64,000 nt of DNA from Chryseobacterium herbae (GCF_025154075.1 NZ_JAOAMU010000001.1:705991-769990); one strand, 5' to 3'; shown: positions 42,888 to 51,434, numbered from the stretch's first letter. A program made the numbers and translations. The notes: generated by a model not told the origin, from the letters alone.

Positions 42888-42917
42888 CAAATGTATTAAT
42901 TTTTAAATACTGAGCAA
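42888..42917 (-). promoter_or_regulatory. ilv operon promoter (TTG-N19-TACATTTG)
   Basis: On the minus strand TTG (42915-42917) is followed after exactly 19 bases by TACATTTG (42888-42895), the two elements of the Bacteroidota housekeeping promoter at a proper distance. The TTG lies 7 bases past the folP stop codon. Confidence 0.75.
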
Positions 42918-42924
42918 GGTTTTT

Positions 42925-43803
42925 TTAACACTTTTTATTTTTTTCGCAAAACGGCCTGATGCTTACTGCAGTTTCCGCCACATCATGTACTCTTAAAATT
43001 TTAGCGCCCTGCTCCAAAACTTTCCAGTGAAGTTTCTGCGTTTCTTCATTGATATCCATTGGAGATTTCCCAAGCGGTTTATAGATAAATGATTTCCTGG
43101 AAATACCTATCAATAAAGGAAATTTTCCAAAACCTAAGTATTCAGTTTCCCCTATCATTTTCATCTGATCTTCCACTGTTTTTCCGAAGCCGAAACCGGG
43201 ATCCAGAATGATATCTTTTACTCCTTTTTCGAGAAGTTCATTGGTCTTTTGAGAAAAATAACGGTTAACTTCCAGAGTAATGTCATCAAATTTCACTTTA
43301 TCGTGCATCGTCTCATAGGACAGATTTACATGCATCAGAATGTAGGGAAGCTTCGTTTCACCGGCGACGTCAAACATTTGATCGTCGTACTGTCCACCGG
43401 AAATATCATTGATCATGTCAATTCCTTCATTGAATCCAAATTTTACGGTTTCAGCATAAAATGTATCCAGTGATATCAATGCTTCCGGAAATTCTTTTTT
43501 GATCTGAGAAATTATGTTTCCGATTCTGTCTATTTCCTGTTTGCTGCTCAGAAATTCAGCATTCGGACGTGTAGATTGCGGCCCGATGTCGATGATCTCC
43601 GCTCCGTCTTTCAAAAGTTTCTCCGCATGTTCCAGCGCAGATTTTTCACTATTGAATTTCCCACCATCTGAAAAAGAATCCGGAGTAAGATTGAGGATGC
43701 CCATGATTTTTGGGGTGTCCAGTTCTACCAGTCTTCCATTACAGTTGAGGGTGTAGTTGTGAGTTTCGGGGTGCGGGTTTCGGGTTTCGGAATTAGAGAT
43801 CAT
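42925..43803 (-). CDS. folP: Dihydropteroate synthase
   Basis: A 292-residue folate-pathway enzyme joining p-aminobenzoate to the pterin diphosphate. Signatures are MGILNLTPDSFSDGGKF, DIGPQSTRPNAE, the ILDPGFGFGKTVEDQ loop, GISRKSF and LRVHDVAE. Residues 6-18 (ETRNPHPETHNYT) are encoded by bases of the intergenic module C repeat (CCGAAACCCGCACCCCGAAA), so the repeat forms part of the coding sequence. The conserved fold begins right after, at LNCNGRLVELDTPK, and no later ATG precedes it. Expected promoter is TAATTTTG at 43847-43854. Confidence 0.94.
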   Translation of the reverse strand: MISNSETRNPHPETHNYTLNCNGRLVELDTPKIMGILNLTPDSFSDGGKFNSEKSALEHAEKLLKDGAEIIDIGPQSTRPNAEFLSSKQEIDRIGNIISQIKKEFPEALISLDTFYAETVKFGFNEGIDMINDISGGQYDDQMFDVAGETKLPYILMHVNLSYETMHDKVKFDDITLEVNRYFSQKTNELLEKGVKDIILDPGFGFGKTVEDQMKMIGETEYLGFGKFPLLIGISRKSFIYKPLGKSPMDINEETQKLHWKVLEQGAKILRVHDVAETAVSIRPFCEKNKKC

Positions 43804-43846
43804 GTTTATGATTGATAAATGATGATTGATAGGTAATACTATTCTG

Positions 43847-43854
43847 CAAAATTA
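43847..43854 (-). promoter_or_regulatory. Putative -7 box of folP
   Basis: TAATTTTG on the minus strand, 43 bases before the folP ATG. Confidence 0.4.
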
Positions 43855-43872
43855 AGACTTATTGTGGAATGT

Positions 43873-44155
43873 TGCGAGTTGTCAGTTGCTAGTTGCTGGT
43901 TGCTGGTTTGTTATTCGTTGATAAGAAAATCGGTAGAAATCAATATTTTTTAGACGGGCCTTAAACTTAGAACCTCTTCCTCTCCAAATTTCCCTTGCAA
44001 TAAACCAGCAACTGTCAATCAACAACCAACTCTCCTACGCTCAAACCCTCTCACCCCGAATCCCACTACTCTAAAACTCTCTCACTCTCAAACTCTCCGA
44101 CTCTCTCCACTCTAAAACTCTCCAACTCTCCAACTCAAAACCCAAACTCTGACAA
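43873..44155. repeat. Repeat-rich divergent region folP / DUF1599
   Basis: From 43873 to 43912 the words GTTGCGA, GTTGTCA, GTTGCTA, GTTGCTG, GTTGCTG follow at 7-base steps. Their complements AACCAGCAACTGTCAATCAA lie at about 44002-44025. From 44030 to 44150 there is a module C array of CTCTCAAA and CTCTCCAA words. The whole 416-bp gap is filled by these plus the two promoters. Confidence 0.85.
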
Positions 44156-44194
44156 AAATCAATTCCCGATTCCCGCTACCTAAAACCGAATTCG

Positions 44195-44202
44195 TATATT
44201 TG
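44195..44202 (+). promoter_or_regulatory. Putative -7 box of the DUF1599 gene
   Basis: TATATTTG, 17 bases before the ATG. Confidence 0.5.
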
Positions 44203-44219
44203 GGAGATTAAGAGAATTT

Positions 44220-44783
44220 ATGTCAAAAACATCAGTACAGTTCGGGGAAGTGATCAGTCAGTGTCGTGATCTTTTCAGTAAAAAATTGCAGGATTACGGT
44301 GCAGCGTGGAGGGTTTTAAGACCCAGTTCTATTACGGATCAGATTTACATCAAGGTGAACAGGATCCGTACGCTTCAGATGACGGATAAAAAAATGGTGG
44401 ATGAAAGTGAGGAAGACGAATTCATCGCGATTGTCAACTACTCTATTATCGGACTTATTCAGCTTGAAAAAGGACTTTCTAATGATTTTAATGAAAATAA
44501 GGAGGAAGTTTTGAGCCTTTATGATAAATATTCCAATGATGCTCAGGCTTTAATGGAAAGAAAAAATCATGATTACGGTGAAGCGTGGAGAGATATGAGA
44601 ATTTCTTCCATTACCGATCTTATTTACCAAAAAGTACTGAGAACGAAACAAATTGAAGACAACCAAGGAAAAACCATCGTTTCTGAAGGCCTGGATGCGA
44701 ATTATTTCGATATGCTGAACTATGCTGTTTTCTGTCTGATCAAGTTCTCTGAAAAAGAAAATATTTCCGAAACCCAAAAATAA
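44220..44783 (+). CDS. DUF1599 protein with internal duplication
   Basis: A 187-residue soluble protein containing two copies of one motif block: DYGAAWRVLRPSSITDQIY (about residues 25-43) and DYGEAWRDMRISSITDLIY (about 117-135). Each is followed by a KV.R...Q segment and later by a short hydrophobic helix (IAIVNYSIIGLIQLE, FDMLNYAVFCLIKFS). This is the DUF1599 pattern found in Bacteroidota; the function is unknown. It is divergent from folP and 6 bp ahead of the DoxX-like gene, so it is co-transcribed with the latter. Confidence 0.85.
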   Translation: MSKTSVQFGEVISQCRDLFSKKLQDYGAAWRVLRPSSITDQIYIKVNRIRTLQMTDKKMVDESEEDEFIAIVNYSIIGLIQLEKGLSNDFNENKEEVLSLYDKYSNDAQALMERKNHDYGEAWRDMRISSITDLIYQKVLRTKQIEDNQGKTIVSEGLDANYFDMLNYAVFCLIKFSEKENISETQK

Positions 44784-44789
44784 AATACT

Positions 44790-45902
44790 ATGATCAAAGG
44801 TTTATTACGCTTTATTATTGCTGTTATCTTTATTCTTTCCGGCTTTGTAAAGGCTGTGGATCTGGTGGGATTTTCTTTCAAGATGGAAGAATATTTTGCG
44901 CCATCGGTTTTCAATATGCCGTTCCTGGAAAAATTTGCACTGCTGTTCTCGGTCATTGTGGTCGTACTGGAGCTTTTCTTAGGATTTATGCTGCTTTTAA
45001 AACTGAAGCTTAAGTTCACTCTTTCAGCGTTAATTGCCCTTTGTATCTTCTTTGGGTTCCTTACTTTTTATTCTGCCTATTACAATGTGGTGACGGATTG
45101 CGGATGTTTTGGCGACGCAATTAAGTTTACACCATGGCAGAGTTTTATAAAAGATATTGTGCTTATTGTCGGTCTTATCATCGTGTTTATCCTTTACAGA
45201 AAGGAGTTCCGTAAAAAAGATGTGTACAGCAGCGATAATACGAAAGAATCTTCAGGCAAGTTCAGATATGCTCTTTTAGGGCTTTTTTCTGTGATCATGA
45301 TTTATATTATGGCTCAGGGAATTATGCACGAACCATTGATCGATTTCCGTGATTATAAAATCGGAACGAATATTAAAACTGAAAAGGAAAAAATCAATAA
45401 AAATCCTTCTGAATACAAGACTTTTTATTCCCTTAAAAACCAGAAAACGGGAGAAGTTTTAAAAGTAAATCAGGACGATTATATTAAAGAAACAAAATAC
45501 TGGGCAGAAGGTTCTCCATGGAAAATTGAGGAAGGAAAAAATGAATCTGTTCTGACGAAAGAAGGTTATAAATCTGAGATCGTTAAATTCAAAATTGAAG
45601 ATCCTACAGGGGTAGATCTTACGGACGAAATCATCAATGCACCGAAAGCGGTTCTTGTATTTTCATATCATCCAAAAGAGGTTTCAGCTGATCTTATTCA
45701 GAAAGTTGAGGCTAAAGTGAATGCTCAAAAAGGAGCTGTGATTTACGGTATTTCTACAGATCACAATACTTTTAAAACCATTAAAAATGCTATGATGGAC
45801 GCCACTGCCATCAAAACTATTGCGAGAAGCAATCCGTTTGTGCTGATCCTGGAGAAAGGGAAAATCGTGGACAAGCAGCCTGCGAAAGACTATGTCGACT
45901 AG
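44790..45902 (+). CDS. BT_3928-type DoxX-like membrane protein with C-terminal redox-like domain
   Basis: A 370-residue protein. The first 150 residues hold four helices of the DoxX/MauE type (FIIAVIFILSGFVKAVDLVG to DIVLIVGLIIVFILY), with a CGCFGDAIKFTPW motif between helices 3 and 4. A fifth helix is near residue 165. The C-terminal domain (about 270-370) has a thioredoxin-like outline (KAVLVFSYHPKE, FVLILEKGKIVDK) but no CxxC. I recognise it as the BT_3928 family of unknown function. It is coupled with the DUF1599 gene upstream. Confidence 0.82.
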   Translation: MIKGLLRFIIAVIFILSGFVKAVDLVGFSFKMEEYFAPSVFNMPFLEKFALLFSVIVVVLELFLGFMLLLKLKLKFTLSALIALCIFFGFLTFYSAYYNVVTDCGCFGDAIKFTPWQSFIKDIVLIVGLIIVFILYRKEFRKKDVYSSDNTKESSGKFRYALLGLFSVIMIYIMAQGIMHEPLIDFRDYKIGTNIKTEKEKINKNPSEYKTFYSLKNQKTGEVLKVNQDDYIKETKYWAEGSPWKIEEGKNESVLTKEGYKSEIVKFKIEDPTGVDLTDEIINAPKAVLVFSYHPKEVSADLIQKVEAKVNAQKGAVIYGISTDHNTFKTIKNAMMDATAIKTIARSNPFVLILEKGKIVDKQPAKDYVD

Positions 45903-46051
45903 GACGGTAAAGTGAATGGTGAATTCTGAATCGTGGATTTTGAATTTTGAATCTCGAAACCCGCACCTCAAAACCAGGAACCCGAATCACGCAACCCGAA
46001 ACAACTGCCAACAATCTAATTTAAACACTAAACTTAAACATACACTTACTC

Positions 46052-46402
46052 ATGCAAAAATCAAATAAATCCATCGCCGGTTATCATCTTTTAATGATCC
46101 TTTCTTCTGTAGACGGAGAATTTGCTCCTGAAGAAGGAATGCTGGTTCAGCAATATATGGCAGATGAATTTCCGTTCAGAATGAATCTTGACAATGAACT
46201 GGAAACGCTGGCTCTTTTACAGCCTGAAGAATGGAAAGACCACTTTGAATTTCACGCAAGATGTTTCTTCGATGATTCTACGGAAGAGGAGCGCGTAAAA
46301 TTTGCAGAATTTGCTAAAACCCTGATCAAAGCTGATAATAAAGTCACTGACGAAGAGCACACTTTCTACAAGCTTTTGAAAAATCTGTGGAACTTGGCAT
46401 AA
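46052..46402 (+). CDS. TerB-like protein
   Basis: A 116-residue acidic helical protein. HLLMILSSVDGEFAPEEGMLV and the repeated LIKADNKVTDEEHTFYKLL are typical of TerB/DjlA-N domains, which carry paired acidic metal-binding loops. It has no neighbouring ter genes and is followed 27 bp downstream by an oligopeptidase gene. Role unknown; membership of the fold is a pattern-based judgement. Confidence 0.75.
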   Translation: MQKSNKSIAGYHLLMILSSVDGEFAPEEGMLVQQYMADEFPFRMNLDNELETLALLQPEEWKDHFEFHARCFFDDSTEEERVKFAEFAKTLIKADNKVTDEEHTFYKLLKNLWNLA

Positions 46403-46429
46403 AACAGACACCAAAAAACAAAGCATACT

Positions 46430-48556
46430 ATGAAAAAATTTTATCTGGGACTATTAATTATGAGTGCTTCTACGATACAATCTCAAAAATTCCCTGCTTT
46501 AAAAGCTCCGATTGCTGAAAAGCAGGAACACATCCGGGAAATTCACGGGGATAAAGTGAATGATCCTTATTACTGGATGATCGACTATTTCAAGAAAGGA
46601 AAAGATTCCACGAAAGTCGTTGATTATCTGAAGGCTGAAAACACCTATTGGGAAGGCATGATGAAGGATACGGAACCTTTCAGGGAAAATCTTTTCCAGG
46701 AAATGAAAGCCCGTATTAAAGAGAAAGATGAATCTGTGCCTGTTTTTGAAAACGGATACTATTATTATACCCGTACAGAAGCCGGAAAACAATACTTCAA
46801 ATACTGCAGAAAAAAAGGAAGTCTTACTGCTCCAGAGGAAATTCTTCTGGACATAGATAAGCTTGCAGAAGGGCATCCGTATTATTCTGCTTCAGGTTTC
46901 AGCATCAGCCCAGATAATAACAAACTAGTCTACGGTGTTGACGATGTTTCCAGAAGACAGTATAAGTTATTCATGAAAGATCTGTCAACAGACAAAACCA
47001 TTGATTTAGGGATCAAAAATACCGGCGGACGTGCGACATGGGCCAATGACAATAAAACTATTTTTTATACGGAAAATAATCCCACAACTCTTCTGTCTGA
47101 AAAGATCAAAAGGCATACTCTGGGAACAGATCCGGGTAAAGACGTTGTAGTGTATGAAGAAAAAGATAAATCCAACTATATCGGTGTCGGGAAAACTAAA
47201 AATAAAAAATTTATTCTGATTGTTTCCAATGCTACTACTTCCTCTGAAACCAGGTATCTGGATGCCGATAAACCTGACGGAATATTCAAGGTTTTCCAGC
47301 CTAGAATGAAAGATGTTTTATATGATGTGACGGCATTGGAAGATAAATTCTTAATCACAACCAATAAAGATGCCCTGAACTTCAAAGTGATGGAAACACC
47401 TTTGGACAAAACGGGTGTTGAAAACTGGAAAGATTTCGTCCCACACAGAAAAGATGTGCTAATGGAAGGAATCAGTGAATTCAAAAATTATCTTATTTTC
47501 AGTGAAAGGCAAAACGGGCTGTCACAATTGGTAATTTACGACAGAAAAACCGGTAAAAAAGAATTTTTAAAATTTGATGAACCTACCTATACCGTTTATC
47601 CGGCAGGAAATCCTGAATACAACACGGATAATTTCCGGTTTGGCTATACCTCAATGATCACACCAAGTTCTCAGTTTGAGCAGGATTTAAAATCAGGAAA
47701 AAGAACTTTATTAAAACAACAGGAAGTTCTTGGCGGTTATGCTAAAGATGAATATACCACCGAACGGCTTTTCGCAACGGCAAAAGACGGGACAAAAATC
47801 CCGATTTCCATTGTTTACAAAAAAGGATACAAAAAAGATGGAAGCAGTCCGCTACTACTCTATGCCTATGGATCTTACGGAAACTCTATGGATGCGTCTT
47901 TCAGCAGTACAAGACTGAGTCTTTTGAACAGAGGTTTTGCCTTTGCCATCGCTCACATCCGTGGCGGTCAGGAAATGGGAAGACAATGGTATGAAGATGG
48001 AAAAATGATGAAAAAGAAGAATACTTTCACTGATTTTATCGATTCCGGAGAATATCTGGTTAAAGAGAAATACACGTCACCTAAACATCTTTATGCTCAG
48101 GGTGGAAGTGCCGGAGGTCTGTTGATGGGTGCTGTAGTAAATATGAGTCCGAGCTTATGGAATGGTGTTATTTCACAGGTTCCCTTTGTAGATGTAGTAA
48201 ACACTATGATGGACGAGAGTATCCCGCTAACCACCAATGAATATGACGAATGGGGAAATCCGAACAATAAGGAAGCTTATTTCTATATGAAATCTTATTC
48301 GCCCTACGAAAACATTGAAAAGAAAAAATACCCTAACATTTTGGTAACCACAGGACTTCACGATTCTCAGGTTCAGTATTTTGAGCCTGCAAAATGGGTG
48401 TCCAAACTTAGGGATATGAAAACTGATAAAAACATATTATTATTAAAAACAGATATGGCCTATGGCCACGGTGGTGCTTCAGGAAGGTTTGATTACCTGA
48501 AAGACGCAGCTCTGGTGTATGCTTTTATGTTTAAACTGGAAGGGATTAATAAATAA
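46430..48556 (+). CDS. Secreted oligopeptidase B-like serine peptidase (S9A)
   Basis: A 708-residue protein with a signal peptide (MKKFYLGLLIMSASTIQSQ). A beta-propeller (about 70-420) gates the C-terminal alpha/beta-hydrolase domain. Catalytic residues are Ser560 in GGSAGGLLMG, Asp in TTGLHDSQVQYFEPAKW and His680 in MAYGHGGASGRFD. The VNDPYYWM and YGSYGNSMDASFS segments match oligopeptidase B rather than prolyl oligopeptidase, so cleavage after basic residues of short peptides is likely. Being exported is a common variation in Bacteroidota. Confidence 0.92.
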   Translation: MKKFYLGLLIMSASTIQSQKFPALKAPIAEKQEHIREIHGDKVNDPYYWMIDYFKKGKDSTKVVDYLKAENTYWEGMMKDTEPFRENLFQEMKARIKEKDESVPVFENGYYYYTRTEAGKQYFKYCRKKGSLTAPEEILLDIDKLAEGHPYYSASGFSISPDNNKLVYGVDDVSRRQYKLFMKDLSTDKTIDLGIKNTGGRATWANDNKTIFYTENNPTTLLSEKIKRHTLGTDPGKDVVVYEEKDKSNYIGVGKTKNKKFILIVSNATTSSETRYLDADKPDGIFKVFQPRMKDVLYDVTALEDKFLITTNKDALNFKVMETPLDKTGVENWKDFVPHRKDVLMEGISEFKNYLIFSERQNGLSQLVIYDRKTGKKEFLKFDEPTYTVYPAGNPEYNTDNFRFGYTSMITPSSQFEQDLKSGKRTLLKQQEVLGGYAKDEYTTERLFATAKDGTKIPISIVYKKGYKKDGSSPLLLYAYGSYGNSMDASFSSTRLSLLNRGFAFAIAHIRGGQEMGRQWYEDGKMMKKKNTFTDFIDSGEYLVKEKYTSPKHLYAQGGSAGGLLMGAVVNMSPSLWNGVISQVPFVDVVNTMMDESIPLTTNEYDEWGNPNNKEAYFYMKSYSPYENIEKKKYPNILVTTGLHDSQVQYFEPAKWVSKLRDMKTDKNILLLKTDMAYGHGGASGRFDYLKDAALVYAFMFKLEGINK

Positions 48557-48558
48557 AC

Positions 48559-48588
48559 ATCACGCAGATTTTGCGAATTTTGCAGATT
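48559..48588. repeat. Left inverted repeat of the GxxExxY unit
   Basis: CACGCAGATTTTGCGAATTT then TGCAGATT. Inverted, it shares the AATCTGC-N12-ATCTGCG frame with 48970-49000 and with the solo copy at 19881-19910. Confidence 0.65.
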
Positions 48589-48592
48589 GACA

Positions 48593-48970
48593 ATGACAGA
48601 AAATGAAATTTCATACATTGTTCGAAAATGTATTTTTAATGTTTACAATCAATTAGGTCCTGGCTTGCTTGAATCTATATATCAAAATATACTCATATAT
48701 GAATTAGAGTAAAATGGATTAAATGTAAAATCAGAAGTTATACTTCCTATTTATTACAACAATAAAAAATTTGATTTAAACTTTAAAATCGATATTTTGG
48801 TAGAAGACAAGGTAGTTTTGGAACTAAAATCAGTAAAAGAATTAGAAGCCATTCACTACAAACAACTTTACACCTATTTAAAACTATCTGATAAAAAATT
48901 AGGAATGCTAATTAATTTTAATACAACAAATATTATGGATAGTATAAAAAGAGTCGTTAATAATCTTTAA
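48593..48970 (+). pseudogene. GxxExxY-family protein, interrupted by one in-frame stop
   Basis: Reading from the ATG at 48593 gives 39 codons (including YNQLGPGLLESIYQNILIYE, with the G-L-L-E-S-I-Y signature), then TAA at 48710-48712. The same frame then continues NGLNVKSEVILPIYYNNKKF to KLGMLINFNTTNIMDSIKRV and a final stop at 48970. The family has a PDDEXK-nuclease-like core (FKIDILVEDKVVLELKSV). A single AAA-to-TAA change would explain the break. It is flanked by imperfect inverted repeats of about 30 bp, as if it were a small mobile cassette. Confidence 0.82.
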
Positions 48971-49000
48971 ATCTGCTAAATCATTAAGATCTGCGCGAAA
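48970..49000. repeat. Right inverted repeat of the GxxExxY unit
   Basis: AATCTGCTAAATCATTAAGA then TCTGCGCGAAA, the inverted partner of 48559-48588 (about two thirds of positions agree). Confidence 0.65.
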
Positions 49001-49034
49001 TAAAAAAATAAATAATAAATTAGATAATTAGGCT

Positions 49035-49796
49035 ATGAGAAGAAAAATAGTTGCAGGAAACTGGAAAATGAATAAAAATGTCATTGACGCACAACAGTTA
49101 ATGATTCAATTACTGAGCTATAAAAACAATAACACCACCAACTGCGAAGTATGGATTGCACCGCCTTCTTTATATTTAATGATGGCTAAAGATATCTTCG
49201 AAAAAGATGAGATCGGTGTATTTTCTCAGGATATGAGCGAGCATGAGAGCGGTGCTTATACCGGTGAACTTTCTGCAGATATGCTGGAATCTATCGATGC
49301 TACCGGTTCACTGATCGGGCATTCTGAAAGGAGACAGTACCACGGTGAAACGGATTCTCACTGCAACAGAAAGATCAAATTGGCGCTTGACAAAGGCCTA
49401 ATCCCTGTATACTGTAACGGTGAAACGCTTGAGCAGAGAAAAGCAGGACAGCATTTCGAAGTGGTGAAAAACCAGACTGAAGTTGCTCTTTTCACACTTT
49501 CTGCGGAAGAAATCAAAAAAGTAGTGATCGCTTACGAACCGGTTTGGGCTATCGGAACAGGCGAAACAGCTTCTCCGGAGCAAGCTCAGGAGATCCATGC
49601 ACACATCAGAAGCATCATCGCTGCCAAATACGGACAGGAAGTAGCTGACGAGGTTTCCATCCTTTACGGAGGTTCTGTGAAGCCGGATAATGCAAAAGAG
49701 ATTTTCTCTCAGCCTGATATCGACGGTGGACTAATCGGAGGGGCAGCTTTGAAACTGGAGGATTTTTCTAAAATTATTGAGGGATTCAATTCATAG
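49035..49796 (+). CDS. tpiA: Triosephosphate isomerase
   Basis: A 253-residue glycolytic enzyme. The N-terminal KIVAGNWKMNKN holds catalytic Asn/Lys, the catalytic His is in IGHSERRQ, the catalytic Glu is in AYEPVWAIGTG, and the phosphate loop is YGGSVKPDNA followed by GGLIGGAAL. Length is standard. Single gene; the short repeats and a bidirectional hairpin follow. Confidence 0.97.
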   Translation: MRRKIVAGNWKMNKNVIDAQQLMIQLLSYKNNNTTNCEVWIAPPSLYLMMAKDIFEKDEIGVFSQDMSEHESGAYTGELSADMLESIDATGSLIGHSERRQYHGETDSHCNRKIKLALDKGLIPVYCNGETLEQRKAGQHFEVVKNQTEVALFTLSAEEIKKVVIAYEPVWAIGTGETASPEQAQEIHAHIRSIIAAKYGQEVADEVSILYGGSVKPDNAKEIFSQPDIDGGLIGGAALKLEDFSKIIEGFNS

Positions 49797-49797
49797 A

Positions 49798-49858
49798 TTT
49801 TGGCTAAAGCCAATGGAATTTATAATTTTGATTAAATGGGCTAAAGCCCATTTCTATT
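49798..49858. repeat. Pair of small hairpins with CTAAAG loops
   Basis: TTTGGCTAAAGCCAA (about 49799-49814) and AATGGGCTAAAGCCCATT (about 49836-49853) share a GGCTAAAGCC core and are 40 bp apart, between tpiA and the bidirectional terminator. Confidence 0.6.
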
Positions 49859-49879
49859 GAATTTAAATATATACAATCA

Positions 49880-49910
49880 AAAACGGCGGCATCTTCGATG
49901 CCGCCGTTTT
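49880..49910. terminator. Bidirectional hairpin between tpiA and the phytase-like gene
   Basis: AAAACGGCGGCATC and GATGCCGCCGTTTT enclose a TTC loop. A T-run on the right and an A-run on the left suit termination of both convergent transcripts. Confidence 0.85.
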
Positions 49911-49926
49911 CTTAAAAAAAATCTAA

Positions 49927-51189
49927 TTATTGAATATCGACTACATACATTGTTCCTTTGTCTACTTTTCCGGTTTTAGGAAGGATCTTGGCTTTAGGAT
50001 TTCCGTTTCCGTCATCTAAAATTCCAAAATCATCATCATTGAAGACAGCCAGTTTATTGTTTCCTAAATAAACGATTCCTTCAAATTTATCGTGCTCATA
50101 TCCTAATTTTGCGACCAGATCCACGGCTAAAATTTTGGACACCGGTTTGATTCCGGCAGTGGTAATTTCATCCCATGTAGACTGCTCTAAAGCTTTATTA
50201 TTGATCTTCAATCCGTCAACGGCTGTAATATCAGTTCCGTTCACATCCGAAGCTCCGGCTATATTGATTCTGTATACTTTTTTGGTGCCGCCCTGCGATC
50301 CAAAATTCCCATCTCTTTCAATTACTAGGAATTCCGTGCTGCTGATGGCTGTAATATCACATACCGAGTCTGAAGCACCGCCATTTTGCTTGTATAGATA
50401 CTGTTTCGTCTGTCCTGTCGCAATATCGAAAGTGACAATTCTGGTTAAAGTTGTATTCGTTGCCAAAGCTTTTGTTGGAACGTACATCGTAGACTGTATC
50501 GTTCCTACAAGTGTTTTTCCGTCTGGAGTGATGCATAATCCTTCCATTCCTCTGTTGGCTCTTCTTTTGGCTAAAACCGCAGGAAGTTTTCGTGATCCGG
50601 TATTGACACCTATCGGGCTGATTCTTTCCAGCTCTACTCCTTCTGCATTATAATGAACGATATGTGGTCCGTACTCATCAGAGACCCAGAATGTTCCATC
50701 TGCTGCTGCAACGATACTCTCACTATCCAGTCCGTAATTATCTGTTCCTAAAACATTTCCTGACGAATCGTAAGCTGTTTCTCCAGTACTGCCCATTCCT
50801 GCAGGGTTGGGAAGACCGGTGATCGGTTGGCCGGAAGGATTTTTCAGCTTGATATATTTAATGATCTCGATGTTTCCTTCTGCATTAATTTTAAAATGCA
50901 TGATGGTTGGGGTAAAATTCGGGGCCGGAAATTTTTTTCCGTTCAGATAATCTGTGTTCGGACCACGGTCTGTGATCACATAAAATTCACCTTTTCTTGT
51001 AGGATGTGCCGCTGCGCCGGAACCAAATCCACCGTTAATGATATCTACACCATTCACCGTTGCTAATTTGGAGAAAGGGAATTCCTGAGGAAGTTTGGTA
51101 TAATTGATATCCTGGTTATTCATCTTGTCGTCATCTTTACATGATGCGAGCGCTGTGAATACAATAGCCGATAACAGCAGTTTTCTCAT
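49927..51189 (-). CDS. Phytase/esterase-like beta-propeller lipoprotein
   Basis: A 420-residue exported lipoprotein: MRKLLLSAIVFTALASC ends in a lipobox, followed by an acidic DDDK spacer. The body matches the esterase-like activity of phytase family: GGFGSGAAAHPTRKGEFYVI, TDRGPNTDYLNG, NYGLDSESIVAAADGTFWVS, DEYGPHIVHY, NRGMEGLCITPDGKTLVG and the late YEHDKFEGIVYLGNNKLAVF. Members bind metal and hydrolyse phosphoesters or esters at the cell surface; the precise substrate is open. It is divergent from the riboswitch-controlled gene. Confidence 0.85.
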   Translation of the reverse strand: MRKLLLSAIVFTALASCKDDDKMNNQDINYTKLPQEFPFSKLATVNGVDIINGGFGSGAAAHPTRKGEFYVITDRGPNTDYLNGKKFPAPNFTPTIMHFKINAEGNIEIIKYIKLKNPSGQPITGLPNPAGMGSTGETAYDSSGNVLGTDNYGLDSESIVAAADGTFWVSDEYGPHIVHYNAEGVELERISPIGVNTGSRKLPAVLAKRRANRGMEGLCITPDGKTLVGTIQSTMYVPTKALATNTTLTRIVTFDIATGQTKQYLYKQNGGASDSVCDITAISSTEFLVIERDGNFGSQGGTKKVYRINIAGASDVNGTDITAVDGLKINNKALEQSTWDEITTAGIKPVSKILAVDLVAKLGYEHDKFEGIVYLGNNKLAVFNDDDFGILDDGNGNPKAKILPKTGKVDKGTMYVVDIQ

Positions 51190-51434
51190 AGTTACTTTTA
51201 TGCCGCGAAAGTATACATTGATTGTAAACTGATCTTGAATTTAATAATAATTATACCTTAACAATAGGATCTTTAGATGAATTAATTTTAAACACAAGAT
51301 TAACCTGAATATCAACAACCTTGTCTCCTATTCTTTATTAAATTAAAAAATCACGATCTAAAAAATATCCAACCTTTAAACAAAAGGAATAAACAATAAG
51401 ATAATTCACAAAACGTATTCAAAAATTTATATGA

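Noticed and set aside
48593..48712. Independent 39-codon small protein
   Set aside because: The same frame continues past the stop with a recognisable remainder of the GxxExxY family, so a broken gene explains it better.
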